Numbered from the stretch's first letter, positions 45,640 to 57,194 are shown. The stretch is DNA of 64,000 nucleotides from Ipomoea triloba (GCF_003576645.1 NC_044925.1:13236642-13300641), one strand, 5' to 3'. Notes: generated by a model from the letters alone, not told the origin. Translations and numbers: made by a program.

Positions 45640-46760
45640 TTAAGTGGGGCAAGTTGACTAGGCTTATTAAGTGGTTTGGTTGGACTGAATAACTAGTAGT
45701 TGTTATTCAACCAGACTCTGTGCTTATATAAACCTGTATTGATGGGATACAAGATATATATGCATTATATAGCACATACAGTTCACGGTACTCATACTGC
45801 TCAGTAGATACCAATACACTATCTAGGGTTCTGAGTCAAGTATGAGACAAATATGGCTTACCAATACACTATCTAGGGTTCTGAGTCAAGTATGAGACAA
45901 ATATGGCTAACGGTTTACCGTTCAAGAGGCATCACATCAACTGTGGCTGGAAATTAACACTACTTTCGCTTCCGCTACTGCGTGATCAGGTTTCTCGTAG
46001 ACTATTATGTATAGTTAGATTATTGATTTCTAACATTTGGTATCAGAGCCTTTATCAATCTCTACCTGGTTGATTGTTTTGCCTAAACAATATTAAGTAT
46101 TATGTACATTAAGTTTTCTATATATTTTGATTTCAATTACATTCGTTTTAATTCTTCAAAATTTGCATACAGATGTATCTATTTGGTTATGAATTATGAT
46201 ATAATTAAGTAAATCTGACATGTATATTTTGAATGAATTAATTGTAATGATTTTTTTTTTGGATTGCTGGAATTAATTTGGCATTAAGCGAGGATTAAAT
46301 TCTTCGAGATTTTAATATCTATTGCTTGAGTTAATTTTCTTGCATTAATCACCGGATCATGTTCACCGGCATTTGGACTCCTCACCGAACTACAAGCGGT
46401 CACCATTTTTCCCCTGGTGGCATCGACATTTTGGCTTCGCTATTTAGAGACACGACGGAACTTCCTTCCCCTTCAGTCGCCGGCTACCCTGGAGAACGGC
46501 GGTGGGCGATGGGTAGGAGACCGAGGTTTTGTTCGCGGGCAGAGGGTGGCGTCGGCGATCTGGTTTTGGATCTCCAGCCGGTGTCTTCGATGCCTCTCCA
46601 CTCTCTAGGCGATGCTCTTTGACGCTGCTCCTCAACCTCTAGTCGACGACCGCGACACGATTAAGGGTGCCGGCGGCGAACCTACTGTCACGACGAAGAG
46701 AGATGGTAGGCATGGGCTGGGTTTCCGGCGTTGCTGTTGTCCTCTCCTCTTCCTTCAGGC
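45640..46760 (+). mobile_element. LTR end, primer site and GC-rich leader of a truncated copia-like element
   Basis: An LTR-like stretch has a TATA box (cttatataaacc) at about 45724 and ends 'ttctaaca' at 46035. The tRNA-Met-type primer site TGGTATCAGAGCC follows at 46038-46050. A 50-bp segment is duplicated in tandem inside the LTR (45809-45858 and 45859-45908). After an AT-rich leader comes a GC-rich block (46355-46760), open in several frames but with no known domain. No gag-pol or second LTR follows. Confidence 0.6.
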
Positions 46761-46769
46761 AACGAGACA

Positions 46770-47460
46770 TTAAGCCAACATTATCAAAATTTATTAATTA
46801 CACTTATTACAAATATTTGTATATATTCGAAAGTTGTATATTGTCTAAACATGACACAAAATCAAATAGAAACCACGAATTGATATTATAGTAGAAAGGT
46901 TGTTAACGATATATCACAAGCTTGTCTTGCAATATTAACTATGTAGTGTTTTTGACAACTTTTTCAAAAGCAAAACATTATTCAAAGAAGTGATGTGTCT
47001 AATTGCAATTTGAAATTTCACTTATTAGTCTATCTTTTATCCCTGAAATACTCTTTCACTTACAAAAGTGAGTTTTACCTCCACATCATCAAATTTACAA
47101 TTCCTTCACTATTTCTTTACATCCATGCAATACTCTCCCACTTTCAAAAGTAATCCCACTATCACATCACAATACAATAAAATAACAAAATAATAATAAA
47201 ATAAAAGTACATAAATGTTGTCGCATGCTGCCCTACGGCAACCTTTTTTTTTTTTTTTTTTTTTAAATTTGCAAGCTTCCAAGATTATCAAGCTTGCATT
47301 ACACCTAAGCAATAACAAAACAAAGCAAAACAAAAAAGTCCACTTAAGGTCTCACTTTCAAGGGTAAGGATAGCTTTACAATCTTTGGTGAAGTTTTACA
47401 ACAATTATTGTACAACGAAAGTTACTCAAAAAGTCTTTTAACAATGAGAGAATGATATTT
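46770..47460. other. Intergenic DNA downstream of gene 3
   Basis: Includes a poly-T run at 47246-47265. The last 120 bp may be the 3' UTR of gene 3 (minus strand): 'caaagattgtaaagctatcc' and 'caaaagactttttgagtaac' resemble gene 1 and 2 flanks. No gene seen. Confidence 0.5.
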
Positions 47461-48841
47461 GCTATCGACCTTCAATATCTGTAATTGTGACATCATTAGC
47501 AGAGCAATCTTTTAAATTATTAACAACATCCTCACATTTTAAGCCAATAATGGCAGAGAAACCAGGTTGTTTAGGGGTAGGTAAGACTATTAATTCATTA
47601 CCAAGCATGGATACCACATTTGAGATAGTTGGTCTATCCATCGCACTATCTTGAACACATAGCAAACCTACTTGAATATATCTTGTTGCTTCAATAATTG
47701 ATATTGTTTTTTCCATTGTTGAATCTATTAAGTCTGAGAGTCTTCCTTCTATCCATAAATCCCAAGCCTAGTAATCATTCATGGGTAGAGTTAGACATAT
47801 AAAGTTATTGGTCAAATTAAATAAAAATGTTTAAATAAATGAATCGTTAAAAGAATCCTAAAAATCAATTGATTACATTTTTTATAGTTCATGTATAGGG
47901 TAATACTTACATAGCCAAGTAAATTTGAAACACGATCAGGATTATAGAAGCCATTGTTTCTCTTTCCACTTACAATCTCTATTATCATCACTCTAAAACT
48001 AAAAATATCTGATTTCTCAGAGAAGCAACCATCCATTGCATATTCCGGAGACATGTAACCACTGGTTTACCATCAAATTGTTCAAATAGTTATATAAAGG
48101 AAAATAGATATATACAAGAGATAATTGATCAAACATATTCATTGACTTACTAAGTCCCAATAATGCTTTTTGTGTTTGCTGGTGAATCACTATCTTCATA
48201 TATTCTTGCCGTTCCAAAATCAGAAATCTTGGGATGCATGTGAACATCTAATAATATGTTACTTGTTTTCAAATCTCTATGTATAATCTTCAGTCTTGAA
48301 TATTTGTGGAGGTACAAAGCCCTTGCGTAATCCCATCAATTATGGAGACACGTCTTCCCCAATCAAGACAAGCTTTCTTTCTTGCATATGTGCAAAACCA
48401 GTGATTATATATTCAATTGTAGAACTAAACAAAATATATATTAGGGTAAAGGAGTGACAAAATGAATAAAGCTAACTAACCAAAAAGGATTGAATCCAAA
48501 CTTTTATTTGTAAGGTACTCGTATATTAATATCCTCTCTTCTCCTTGAGTGCAACAACCAAAAAGCCTAACAAGATTCCTGTGCTGCAATTTTGAGATTA
48601 ATAAAACTTCATTCTTGAATTGTTCAATTCCGTTCCTAGAAATTTTTGAGAGCCGCTTTGCTGCAATTTCTTGACCATTGGCTAATATTCCCTTAATACA
48701 AATAGTATAACTAATGTTGTTTAGATATCCAGAATTACCATTATATTTTATTTATAACTAAACCAAAACCCAAGTTGTTTTTTGTAATTAGGGTTGGTCG
48801 TGTGTGAACCATATGATGTAAGATAATATTAAATATGTAAT

Positions 48842-48990
48842 GGGTAACACTTGTGTGACACTGTCTCACGAGTCTCGATCCGTGAGACTTGTCGTATTTG
48901 TAATTAATGAATCAGATCTTTGACCTCATTAAAATATTCGACCCGTCTCACAGATTGGACCCGTGAGACGGTCTCACACAAATTTTTACC
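48842..48990. mobile_element. 149-bp Mutator-like MITE in a gene 3 intron
   Basis: Inverted ends (ggtaacacttgtgtgacact and gagacggtctcacacaaatt plus tttacc) are flanked by the perfect 9-bp direct repeat ATATGTAAT (48833-48841 and 48991-48999). The 9-bp duplication supports Mutator-type insertion. Confidence 0.9.
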
Positions 48991-49911
48991 ATATGTAATA
49001 CGTTTTATAAAATTTAAAAAAAAAACATTGTAATATCTTTTTATGGGTCAACTAATATTAATTTTCACTAATACATTTAAGGAAGGGAAAATGGTCAAAT
49101 AAACCCCTAGACTTTAGCTGAAAAGTCAACAATTGATTTTGATGACTTGATATCAAACATGGTAGGACATAAGCAACACTGCCGATGGTGAGACTCGATC
49201 CCTATTTTCTTCACCCAAACTTCATTCCTATAACCAGTTGAGCTGCCCATACGGGCAGAAAAATTCCTACTCATTTTCCTATTATTGCCTTATTGGTAAA
49301 TTGCCTAATTATTAAGCTCTTCATAAGTTTCTTCCTTCAAGTAGGCAGAACACATACTTTTACAATGAATAAACTCTAATTTTTTGTCTGCGTAATAATG
49401 ACTTTACCCTATATATTTTAATATAATATTAGAGCGATAACTTATATTATTACATATTTATAACATACATGATACATATTTTCCATTGTTGAGATTTTCA
49501 TATGTGAAGTTACCAACAATCTCTACGATGTTGACGCAGGGCATTGTGGGCTTTTGTGGCCTTGTCTTCAACCACATTGGCGGTATTAAAAAAAATGTCT
49601 ACCCTGAATGGAGAAGAAAAGGTCTATCCTGATGGGGCACACTTTACGATACCACTCCAAATTGCTACGGGATAATTCAAGAAAATAAGAAATAAATTTG
49701 GCTAAGGACTACCATGCGTTCACACTTTGAAAGTAGGAAAAAAAAAACATTACTACCCCACTTTAATTAACCAAAAAGATCAATTTATGTCATTTTAGGA
49801 ACTCAAATCTGGATCATCCAAATAAATAAAAAAATTGAACATACAAAATTAGTCATCACGTTCTAACATTAAGAGTGGTTCTCATTTGAATGGTTATTCT
49901 CATTTGCACGC

Positions 49912-49912
49912 A

Positions 49913-49955
<43 letters not shown>

Positions 49956-49990
49956 TACATACATACATATATATATATACATATATATTA
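49912..49990. repeat. (CA)n, (CATA)n and (AT)n compound microsatellite
   Basis: About 38 bp of CA repeats followed by CATA and AT units, at the left border of a foldback repeat. Confidence 0.95.
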
Positions 49991-50319
49991 CCAACTCAAA
50001 TGCGACCATGTCTAACGTGTGGTCGCACCATTAGTTATGAAAAAAACTAACACCAATAGAGTTAGGAAACACACAACAAATAAATGCATCAGTGCACCAA
50101 AAAATGCACCATTCGATACGCATAAAAGCACCAACTATATTATGCACCATTAGGTGTGGTGAGGTATGGTGCATTTTTGAGTTTGTGTTGCGTTTTGTGG
50201 TGCATTGGTACATTTCATTGTTGTGTGTTTTCTAACACTATTGCTGATTTTTTGCATAACTAATGGTGCCGCCGCACCGGTCGCACGTGAAGACATGGCC
50301 GCATTGGAACTTGGTCATA
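49991..50319. mobile_element. Foldback repeat A between (AT)n tracts
   Basis: The ends are inverted relatives: left 'caaatgcgaccatgtctaac' and 'gtcgcaccattagttatg', right 'cataactaatggtgc' and 'agacatggccgcattgg'. The interior repeats 'atgcacca' words. It is bounded by microsatellite on both sides and has no ORF. Confidence 0.65.
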
Positions 50320-50337
50320 TATATATATATATATATA

Positions 50338-50855
50338 TCTGTTCAAATGCAGCCGCGCCTTCCCGTGCGGTATATACCACTAGTGTTAACAAAATACACC
50401 ACTAGTGTTAAGAAATGTACAATAGTGAAAATGCACAAAAACACACCCATAACTCCCCTACCCTTAATTGTGCATTTTCGAACATTGTGCGGTTTATATT
50501 TGCATACCTAGTGGTGTATTTTTTGGTGATGTGTGCCTAATGGTGCATATTTGTGTTGTGCATTTTCCTAATACTAGTGGTGTATTTTGTTAACACTAGT
50601 GGTGTATACCGCACCAACCGCACGGACCTGAACTCTGATATATATAAGAGAGAGTCTAGTTCAGGAGCAGTCGTGCCTTAACCTGTGGTCTGTGTGACCG
50701 CACCAATAGTTATGAACATATGCACCAATACTGTAAGGAAAAGCACAACAAAATACACCAAAAAATGCATCATTAGGTACACATCACAAAAATGCACGAT
50801 TAAGTATGCTTAAAAGCACCACACAATATTCATAAATGCACAATTAGGTGTGGTG
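50338..50855. mobile_element. Foldback repeat unit, copy 1, ending at a gap
   Basis: Left part 50338-50633 has inverted ends (gcggtatataccactagtgt and acactagtggtgtataccgc). A short AT tract and a second related repeat (50646-50855) follow, cut by N at 50856. The whole block recurs at 50944-51465 at about 98-99% identity. Confidence 0.7.
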
Positions 50856-50857
50856 CN

Positions 50858-50938
<81 letters not shown>
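50856..50938. other. Assembly gap (N) and (TA)n tract
   Basis: One N at 50856, then about 80 bp of TA. The matching tract before copy 1 (50318-50338) is much shorter. Confidence 0.9.
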
Positions 50939-50943
<5 letters not shown>

Positions 50944-51465
50944 CTATTCAAATGCAGCCGCGCCTTCCCGTGCGGTATACACCACTAGTGTTAACAAAAT
51001 ACACCACTAGTGTTAAGAAATGTACAATAATGAAAATGCACAAAAACACACGCATAACTCCCCTACCCTTAATTGTGCATTTTCGAACATTGTGCGGTTT
51101 ATATTTGCATACCTAGTGGTGTATTTTTTGGTGATGTGTGCCTAATGGTGCATATTTGTGTTGTGCATTTTCCTAATACTAGTGGTGTATTTTGTTAACA
51201 CTAGTGGTGTATACCGCACCAACCGCACGGACCTGAACTCTGATATATATATATAAGAGAGAGTCTAGTTCAGGAGCAGCCGTGCCTTAACCTGTGGTCT
51301 GTGTGACCGCACCAATAGTTATGAACATATGCACCAATACTGTAAGGAAAAGCACAACAAAATACACCAAAAAATGCGTCATTAGGTACGCATCACAAAA
51401 ATGCACGATTAAGTATGCTTAAAAGCACCACACAATATTCATAAATGCACAATTAGGTGTGGTGC
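50944..51465. mobile_element. Foldback repeat unit, copy 2
   Basis: Nearly identical to 50338-50855, with scattered single-base differences (for example tctattcaaatg for tctgttcaaatg). It continues past the point where copy 1 stops at the gap, to about 51607. Confidence 0.7.
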
Positions 51466-51559
51466 ATTTTTTGAGTGTATTGCGCGTTTTGTGGTGTATT
51501 TGTGCATTTTTCTAACACGATTGGTGCCTTTGTTAACACTAGTAGTACCTTTTTTAAGT

Positions 51560-51659
51560 GGCTGCACCGACCGCATGTTAAGGCGCAGCCGCATTTGAGT
51601 AGAATTCTATATATNGGCTGCACCGACCGCATGTTAAGGCGCAACCGCATTTGAGTAGA

Positions 51660-51670
<11 letters not shown>
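51560..51670. repeat. 55-bp duplication around N 51615
   Basis: 51560-51614 and 51616-51670 are the same sequence (starting ggctgcaccgaccgcatgtt) with one mismatch, separated by one N. Confidence 0.9.
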
Positions 51671-51699
<29 letters not shown>

Positions 51700-52186
51700 A
51701 AGTGACCGGACCAACCGCATGTTAAGGCGCAATCACATTTGATTAGAATTCTATATATATATATATATATCACACTCAAGTGATAACTTATTTTCAAGAG
51801 AAAATTAATAATTAATCTTAGTTGTGTCTATCAAAAAATTTAACAATTTGAGGTAAGGAGAGAAAAAAATAATGTGGCATCACCCTAAAATGTGACAACT
51901 AGAAAATATCAACATATATAGTTCATACCTTATATACAGGGCCAAATCCTCCTTGACCAAGCTTATTCTCATCAGAAAAGTAATTTGTGGCGATCTCTAT
52001 GCTTTTAAAATTGAAGAAAGGTACCTCGTCATCCTTACTAGCAAGTTGTTGCGTCGACGGTACAATTGGGGTTGTGTGTCCAAACACTCATCAGCTGATT
52101 AGCCTCTAGTAAAGGCAGATTTAGGATACTTGATTAAAATCTTATAAATTGTTATTAACAGAATACCTTCTTCGAAGCAACTGCAA

Positions 52187-52615
52187 CATTTTCTTCGATT
52201 CATATACCATACTAGGAAAACCACAGCAAGTGTCACAAGCAACGTTACTGTAAGAGCAGCTACAATTGTTGTTCTTCTGTGGTGTGACCTTCTCCTTGTC
52301 AAAGCAGGAGCAGGATATCGAGGTGGAGGACGATGGCTTTGCTTTGCTTAAGATTGTTCAAAGTGAAGCAATTGAGTCATTACTTTGATATTTGTTAGGA
52401 NCATTTTCTTCGATTCATATACCATACTAGGAAAACCACAGCAAGTGTCACAAGCAACGTTACTGTAAGAGCAGCTACAATTGTTGTTCTTCTGTGGTGT
52501 GACCTTCTCCTTGTCAAAGCAGGAGCAGGATATCGAGGTGGAGGACGATGGCTTTGCTTTGCTTAAGATTGTTCAAAGTGAAGCAATTGAGTCATTACTT
52601 TGATATTTGTTAGGA
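52187..52615. repeat. Exact 214-bp duplication around N 52401
   Basis: 52187-52400 equals 52402-52615. The first copy stops at the N in 'ttgttagga', and the second continues 'ttaggatcaagc'. Both copies include most of the gene 3 transmembrane exon. This is the pattern of an unmerged contig overlap. Confidence 0.95.
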
Positions 52616-52666
52616 TCAAGCTACCACTACGCTAAAAGTTAGAACTAGTAGCAAAAGCGCAACTTA

Positions 52667-53006
52667 GGCCTTATTTGGTAAATAATCAGCCTATCAGCCA
52701 ATTTTGACTTATTTGACCACTATTAGTTGTTTGGTTAATAAGCTTTTTGTAACTCCAAAATGCTAAAATTCAAAAGGCTACTCAAAGCAGCCTTTTCAAT
52801 TAGCTTTTTGAGAAAAGAAATTATACCAAACAGCTATCAGCTAACAGCTAATCTATCAAACAACTTTCTACAAACAGCCAATGTTATCAACAAATCATAC
52901 CTTCTAACCCAAACAGCCAACCCAATCAGCCAATGTTATCAACAAATCATACATTCTAACCCAAACAGCCAACCCAATCAGCTAACAACCATTTACTAAA
53001 CAGGGC
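52667..53006 (+). mobile_element. Tourist-like MITE, copy 3, with internal duplication
   Basis: Same family as 16302-16593; starts GGCCTTATTTGGTAAAT after TTA. A 52-bp internal segment (ccaatgttatcaacaaatca...) is duplicated in tandem at about 52878-52981. It lies in the gene 3 intron before the TM exon. Confidence 0.85.
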
Positions 53007-53199
53007 ATTTATCTCCTTATATCGTCACACATTTTCGAGATGTTAGATGTTGGACTTAATTTTTTTAAGCCCTTTACCACCTCCGCGTAATCATCAAGTG
53101 CCAAACTTGCCCCAACAATATTATTTCATATATAGTATAGATTCATTGTGTAAAATTGGACAAACTAACTTGTATGAAAAAATAGATTGTAGATTTAGT

Positions 53200-53420
53200 G
53201 AGTATAAGCATATCAAGCAGCAAGTACAAGACAGACAAGGTGAGTATAAGCATATCAAGCAGCAAGTACAAGACAGACAAGGGGGTTGGCCTACCTGTTA
53301 GCAGCAAGTACAAGACAGACAAGGGGGTTGGCCTACCTGTTTTTGCATCTCGAATGTAAAAAGTTTCGCCCCCCCTACCTGTTTTTGCATCTCGAATGTA
53401 AAAAGTTTCGCCCCCATTAG
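53200..53420. repeat. Three successive duplications, each with 42-bp period
   Basis: Different sequences are each duplicated once with exactly 42-bp spacing: 'gagtataagcatatcaagca' (53200, 53242), 'gcagcaagtacaagacagac' (53259, 53301) and 'tacctgtttttgcatctcga' (53334, 53376). The last covers the 3' end of the PAN exon of gene 3 and adds 14 codons in frame. Confidence 0.9.
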
Positions 53421-53595
53421 ACACGTAACGGTAAGCAGTGGAAGAAGAAAACTTGCAGCCTGTTCCATCAGATTCAAGTGTAGCATAGGCGTTGCAAGAA
53501 CAATTGTTTACACACATTTCATTGCAGTCACCTGTACCAAACAGTAAAAATCTGTGTAAGATGAGTGTAGTCAAGATAAAATTATAATACTTATG

Positions 53596-53863
53596 GTCCT
53601 TATAGTTAGCTAATTTTGGCTTATTTGACTACTATTAGTTATTTGACTTTGTTAAAAAAATTAATATAAGTGCTTGGTTAATCAATTTTTTATAACTCCA
53701 AATGCTAAAATTAAAAAATAATTAGTTTTTTGAGAAAAGAAATTATACCAAACAGCTATCAGTTAACGGCTAATTTACCAACTACTTTTCTACTATCACT
53801 AATGTTATCAATTAGTTATATCCTCTAACTCAATAAGCTAACAGCCATTTACCAAATATGGCC
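53596..53863 (-). mobile_element. Tourist-like MITE, copy 4, inside the extra intron of gene 3
   Basis: A diverged copy of the GGCCCTGTTTGGTAAAT family. The right end 'acagccatttaccaaatatg' and interior 'aaacagctatcagttaacgg' are recognisable. It fills most of the 379-bp intron at 53532-53910. Confidence 0.75.
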
Positions 53864-54959
53864 TATATATATTGAAAAATGTAATAGTAATTAGGGATAA
53901 GAAATCATACCAAGCATGATATCATGTAACTGTAGTTCCCATCCGATAAAACCAGTAGTTGAACGGAACCTGTCTCCAGCACTACAATTGGATGATCTTA
54001 CGCACCCCACGTTGGAATAGTAAGTACCATTATGATCACAGTTAATTGATGCTCTTGTTAAGTTTCTATCATGTTTGACCGCTACTGAAATTTCACCCGT
54101 TGCAAAAATTCTGATAAAGGTTGAATGCGGGTCTACCTTTTCATCCCAGGCAAAATAGCTTTCATTGTCATTAACGAAATATCTGAGATGATGCGAAAGG
54201 ACAGGAAGAAATGGGAAATTATTGTTGCGGCCACTCCAGACCCCACTGTGCCAATAAACAATCCCTTTTCGTGTGGCAACTAACTGCTTGGGGTTGTTTG
54301 GATCAACACATAGGCTAAAATCACCAGGAGAAGGGTTCCCCTCACTGGTCCAAGAAGTCAAACAACGCTGCTGAGTTTTCACCCCAAATCTACCCAAAAT
54401 CATGCCCGGGAGCCAAGTATTAGCAGTGGGATGATCAAAACTTTGCCACAACGTATGGGTATGACCCTCTACTGTTCGCAAAACTAAATTGCCGGTATCA
54501 AGTAGAGTTGCGGTTGTGTTCATAACATATGGATATTGTTGATCATTGTTTACAGGGAATTCATGATGATCAGCAGATACCACCAACCGGCCGTCTCTTT
54601 CCATTTTTAACTCCGGCCCGGGGACCAAAGAAATTTGAGCTTGGCCGAGCCAAGCCACCCAAACAATCATTTGTTGGGAACTTGCCAGGATTGGATACTC
54701 CGTGAACTGTATACACAAATAGCAGCTAGTGGTAGAGCTAGTGCCCGTCGGCCCCCTGATGAGTTTTAACTCGAAGATTTTATTGGAAGACCTCAAGTAA
54801 ACTTCATCAGTGGGTAATATGTATTCTCCAGGCCCAAGTGTGTCTTTAGCACTAACATAAGATAGCAACAAGGCATGACAGATGAAGAAGCCAACAATGC
54901 CAACTACTAAACTATCATAGAATATTATTCTACTCATCCCTATCACGTATGATTTCAAA

Positions 54960-55420
54960 TAAAATTGCTAGGTGGATGTGAATGGTTTTGATTGCACTTT
55001 TTCAAGTGATCGAGTGAGTGCTTACTCCAAAGAGAAGGATATGGGTATATCAAAAGAGAAATTAAATATAGAAAAAGAACAAGAACAGATATAATCTGTA
55101 TTATATTGTGCTATGTCCTGCTGGTCCAGCATATGACAATATATATATAGGCTCTTACAAATCAATAAGACTCCCAAAACAAAGACTTGCTTGAATTGGA
55201 AAGTTGTCCCCAAGAATTTTAAAGTTTGAATAATTCAATTCACTTTTTTTTTTTAGTAAGAGGAACTAATGATAACAGTTAGTTATAATTTATTAGCCAA
55301 ACAAAATTCTTAATTTTTTACAATTGCACCAAATTTTATGTTCATTTTATCTTAGAGCATCCTTATCAGTTGGAGTTTTTTGTGGGCCCAACCACCACAT
55401 CATCCACTATCTCACTCAAC
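54960..55420. other. Upstream region of gene 3
   Basis: No strong match to the gene 1 and 2 promoters was found by eye, so the upstream region of this inverted copy seems to have been replaced or to have diverged. TATA-like words (atatatatag) lie at 55140-55150. Confidence 0.4.
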
Positions 55421-55427
55421 AATCATT

Positions 55428-55681
55428 ATTGCATGGACCATGGTCCACACAGTTGTGTGGACCAAAAATAAAAAGTACATTATATTTATACTGAAGGTAC
55501 ATTATTTTAGTACTGTAGGTACATTATTTGATAGTATATATCAAATAATGTACCTTCATTACAAAAATAATGTACCCTAAAATAATGTACCTACAGTACA
55601 AAAATAATGTACCTTCAGTACAAAAATAATGTACTTTTTATTTTTGGTCCACACAGCTTTGTGGACCATGGTCCATGCAAT
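55428..55681. mobile_element. Foldback MITE with GGTACATTATTT internal repeats
   Basis: Ends ATTGCATGGACCATGGTCCA and TGGACCATGGTCCATGCAAT are perfect inverted repeats within arms of about 48 bp. The centre holds alternating direct and inverted 'gtacattatttt' words, so the whole element can fold into one hairpin. Confidence 0.85.
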
Positions 55682-55689
55682 CATTTGCC

Positions 55690-56600
55690 CTCACTCAATA
55701 ACAAAAACTCTTCCCCACATTAATTTGAATTTTTTTTAATATTTTTGTGGACCCACCATTTTACCCCACTATACTTTAATTAATTATTTATTTAATATCA
55801 TTATAAAAATTATAATTAAAAATAATATTTTTATTATATTTAAATTAAACATGTCAAAATTAAAATAAATTTATAATTATAAATTTTCAATTTTAATAAT
55901 CAAAATTATATACTACATTTATATTGCATAAATTTGTGTTCAAACTTTAAAAATTTAACAAAAAAAAATTAAAAATTATATAAACTAAAAAGAAAGTAAC
56001 AAAAAAAATTAATAAATAAATAAATAAAAGGCTTCGCCATTACCGTATCAACGGCCTAAAAAAATTTTAAAAATAAAATAAAACCAAAACAATCAGAGTG
56101 GCGGCCACTTTGAAGCACCCCAACGGGCGCGTGGGGAACACGCGCCTGCCACCTATCCTTTTTTTTTTTTAATTAACTCTGACATGATCCAAGGATTTGC
56201 AGAGATATATTTTACCAAATATCTCAACACCACATCAGTCTAAGATTATCTCTTTGTTTTTGCACTATTCCAAAAACCATCTATGATACATTGATGTAGA
56301 TGCTCTTATACAATTTTAAGCAAGTCTGATATTCTTGTTAAAATTATCTAAGGGGCTTTATTTGATCCTGATTTCATAGACTTTTAAAAACTTCTATAAG
56401 CTTTAAAAGTTCAAAGGTATTCGAATCAAAGTTTTATGGACTTTTTAAATGTCTGGTGATATTCGATTAAGATGGTGCTTAACAATTAGTTGATAGCTGA
56501 TATTTGATTGGTTTAGCTAATGACACCACATTTTTTTAAATTGCTTCTGATTTGTTATACCTTTACAAATGGACAACTGTGATAGATTCTTAGTTCTCTC
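55690..56600. other. AT-rich intergenic DNA
   Basis: No gene. Contains A-rich runs at 55960-56025, a short GC-rich patch (caacgggcgcgtgggg) near 56120, and degraded 'gacttttaaa' MITE sequence at 56350-56470. Confidence 0.5.
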
Positions 56601-56624
56601 CTAGAATATATATATATATATATA

Positions 56625-57133
56625 TATATATAGGAAAGGGTTCAGGTGTAGGGAAGTGTTCCCGTGAAGTTGTACGATTACGCACCTTAAGCATTACAAC
56701 GGTGCACCTTAAGTACACAAACCACGCACCTTAAGCACGCAAACAAAGTATCTTAAAAATACAAATCATGCGCACATTAAGTACACAAATCACGTACCTT
56801 AAGTACACAAACCACTCGCCTTAATTACACAAATCACGCACCTTAAGAACACAAACCACACACTTATGGTTTTAAAATGATGCACCTTAAGTTTTAACAA
56901 CTCACGCACCTTAAGCTTACAAATGACGCACCTTAAAAAAGAAAAACAACGCACCTTAAGAAGGAAAACTACACACCTTAAACTTTAAGTTCACTCACCT
57001 TAAGTTTCACCACTGACGCACCTTAAGCACACAAACCACGCACCTTAAGAAGGAAACTATGCACTTTAAGAAGGAAAACTAGCACCTAAAGCGACCACAC
57101 AACCGCACCGGAGAAAGCCTACCGCACCAGAAC

Positions 57134-57137
<4 letters not shown>
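56625..57137. repeat. GCACCTTAAG minisatellite between (AT)n tracts
   Basis: About 20 degenerate units of roughly 18-22 bp built on 'cgcaccttaag' plus 'acacaaac' occupy 56680-57085. They are bounded left and right by AT microsatellites and by end segments mentioning 'gttcccgtgaag' and 'ccgcaccagaac'. Confidence 0.8.

Positions 57138-57190
<53 letters not shown>

Positions 57191-57194
<4 letters not shown>

Larger units (their letters stand above)
47462..54958 (-). pseudogene. S-domain receptor-like kinase (gene 3), inverted and broken
   Basis: Exons on the minus strand: 54958-53911, 53531-53337 (or to 53379), 52346-52167, 52086-51929, 48691-48481, 48387-48151, 48061-47911 and 47767-47462. 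The ectodomain reads well: signal peptide, [34 protein letters not shown] ([17 protein letters not shown]). So do the TM exon, [10 protein letters not shown] and AAKRLS. Lesions: the acceptor before 48387 is AT instead of AG (48388), and that exon lacks one T in the 'gggctttgtacc' stretch, so the frame ends before HRDLK. The Gly of FSFGV is Arg (FSFRV). An extra intron splits the PAN domain from exon 1, unlike genes 1 and 2. The intron between the fourth and fifth exons has grown to 3.2 kb with foldback repeats. A truncated membrane receptor is the most it could make. Confidence 0.85.

Noticed and set aside
46359..46622. ORF in the GC-rich leader at 46.4 kb
   Set aside because: Same reasons as for 15313-15564.
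50850..51116. Ile-Tyr repeat ORF
   Set aside because: Translation of a (TA)n tract next to an N.
52626..52664. Possible CACTA terminus (cactacgctaaaag)
   Set aside because: Only a short motif, with no subterminal repeats and no partner end; probably chance.
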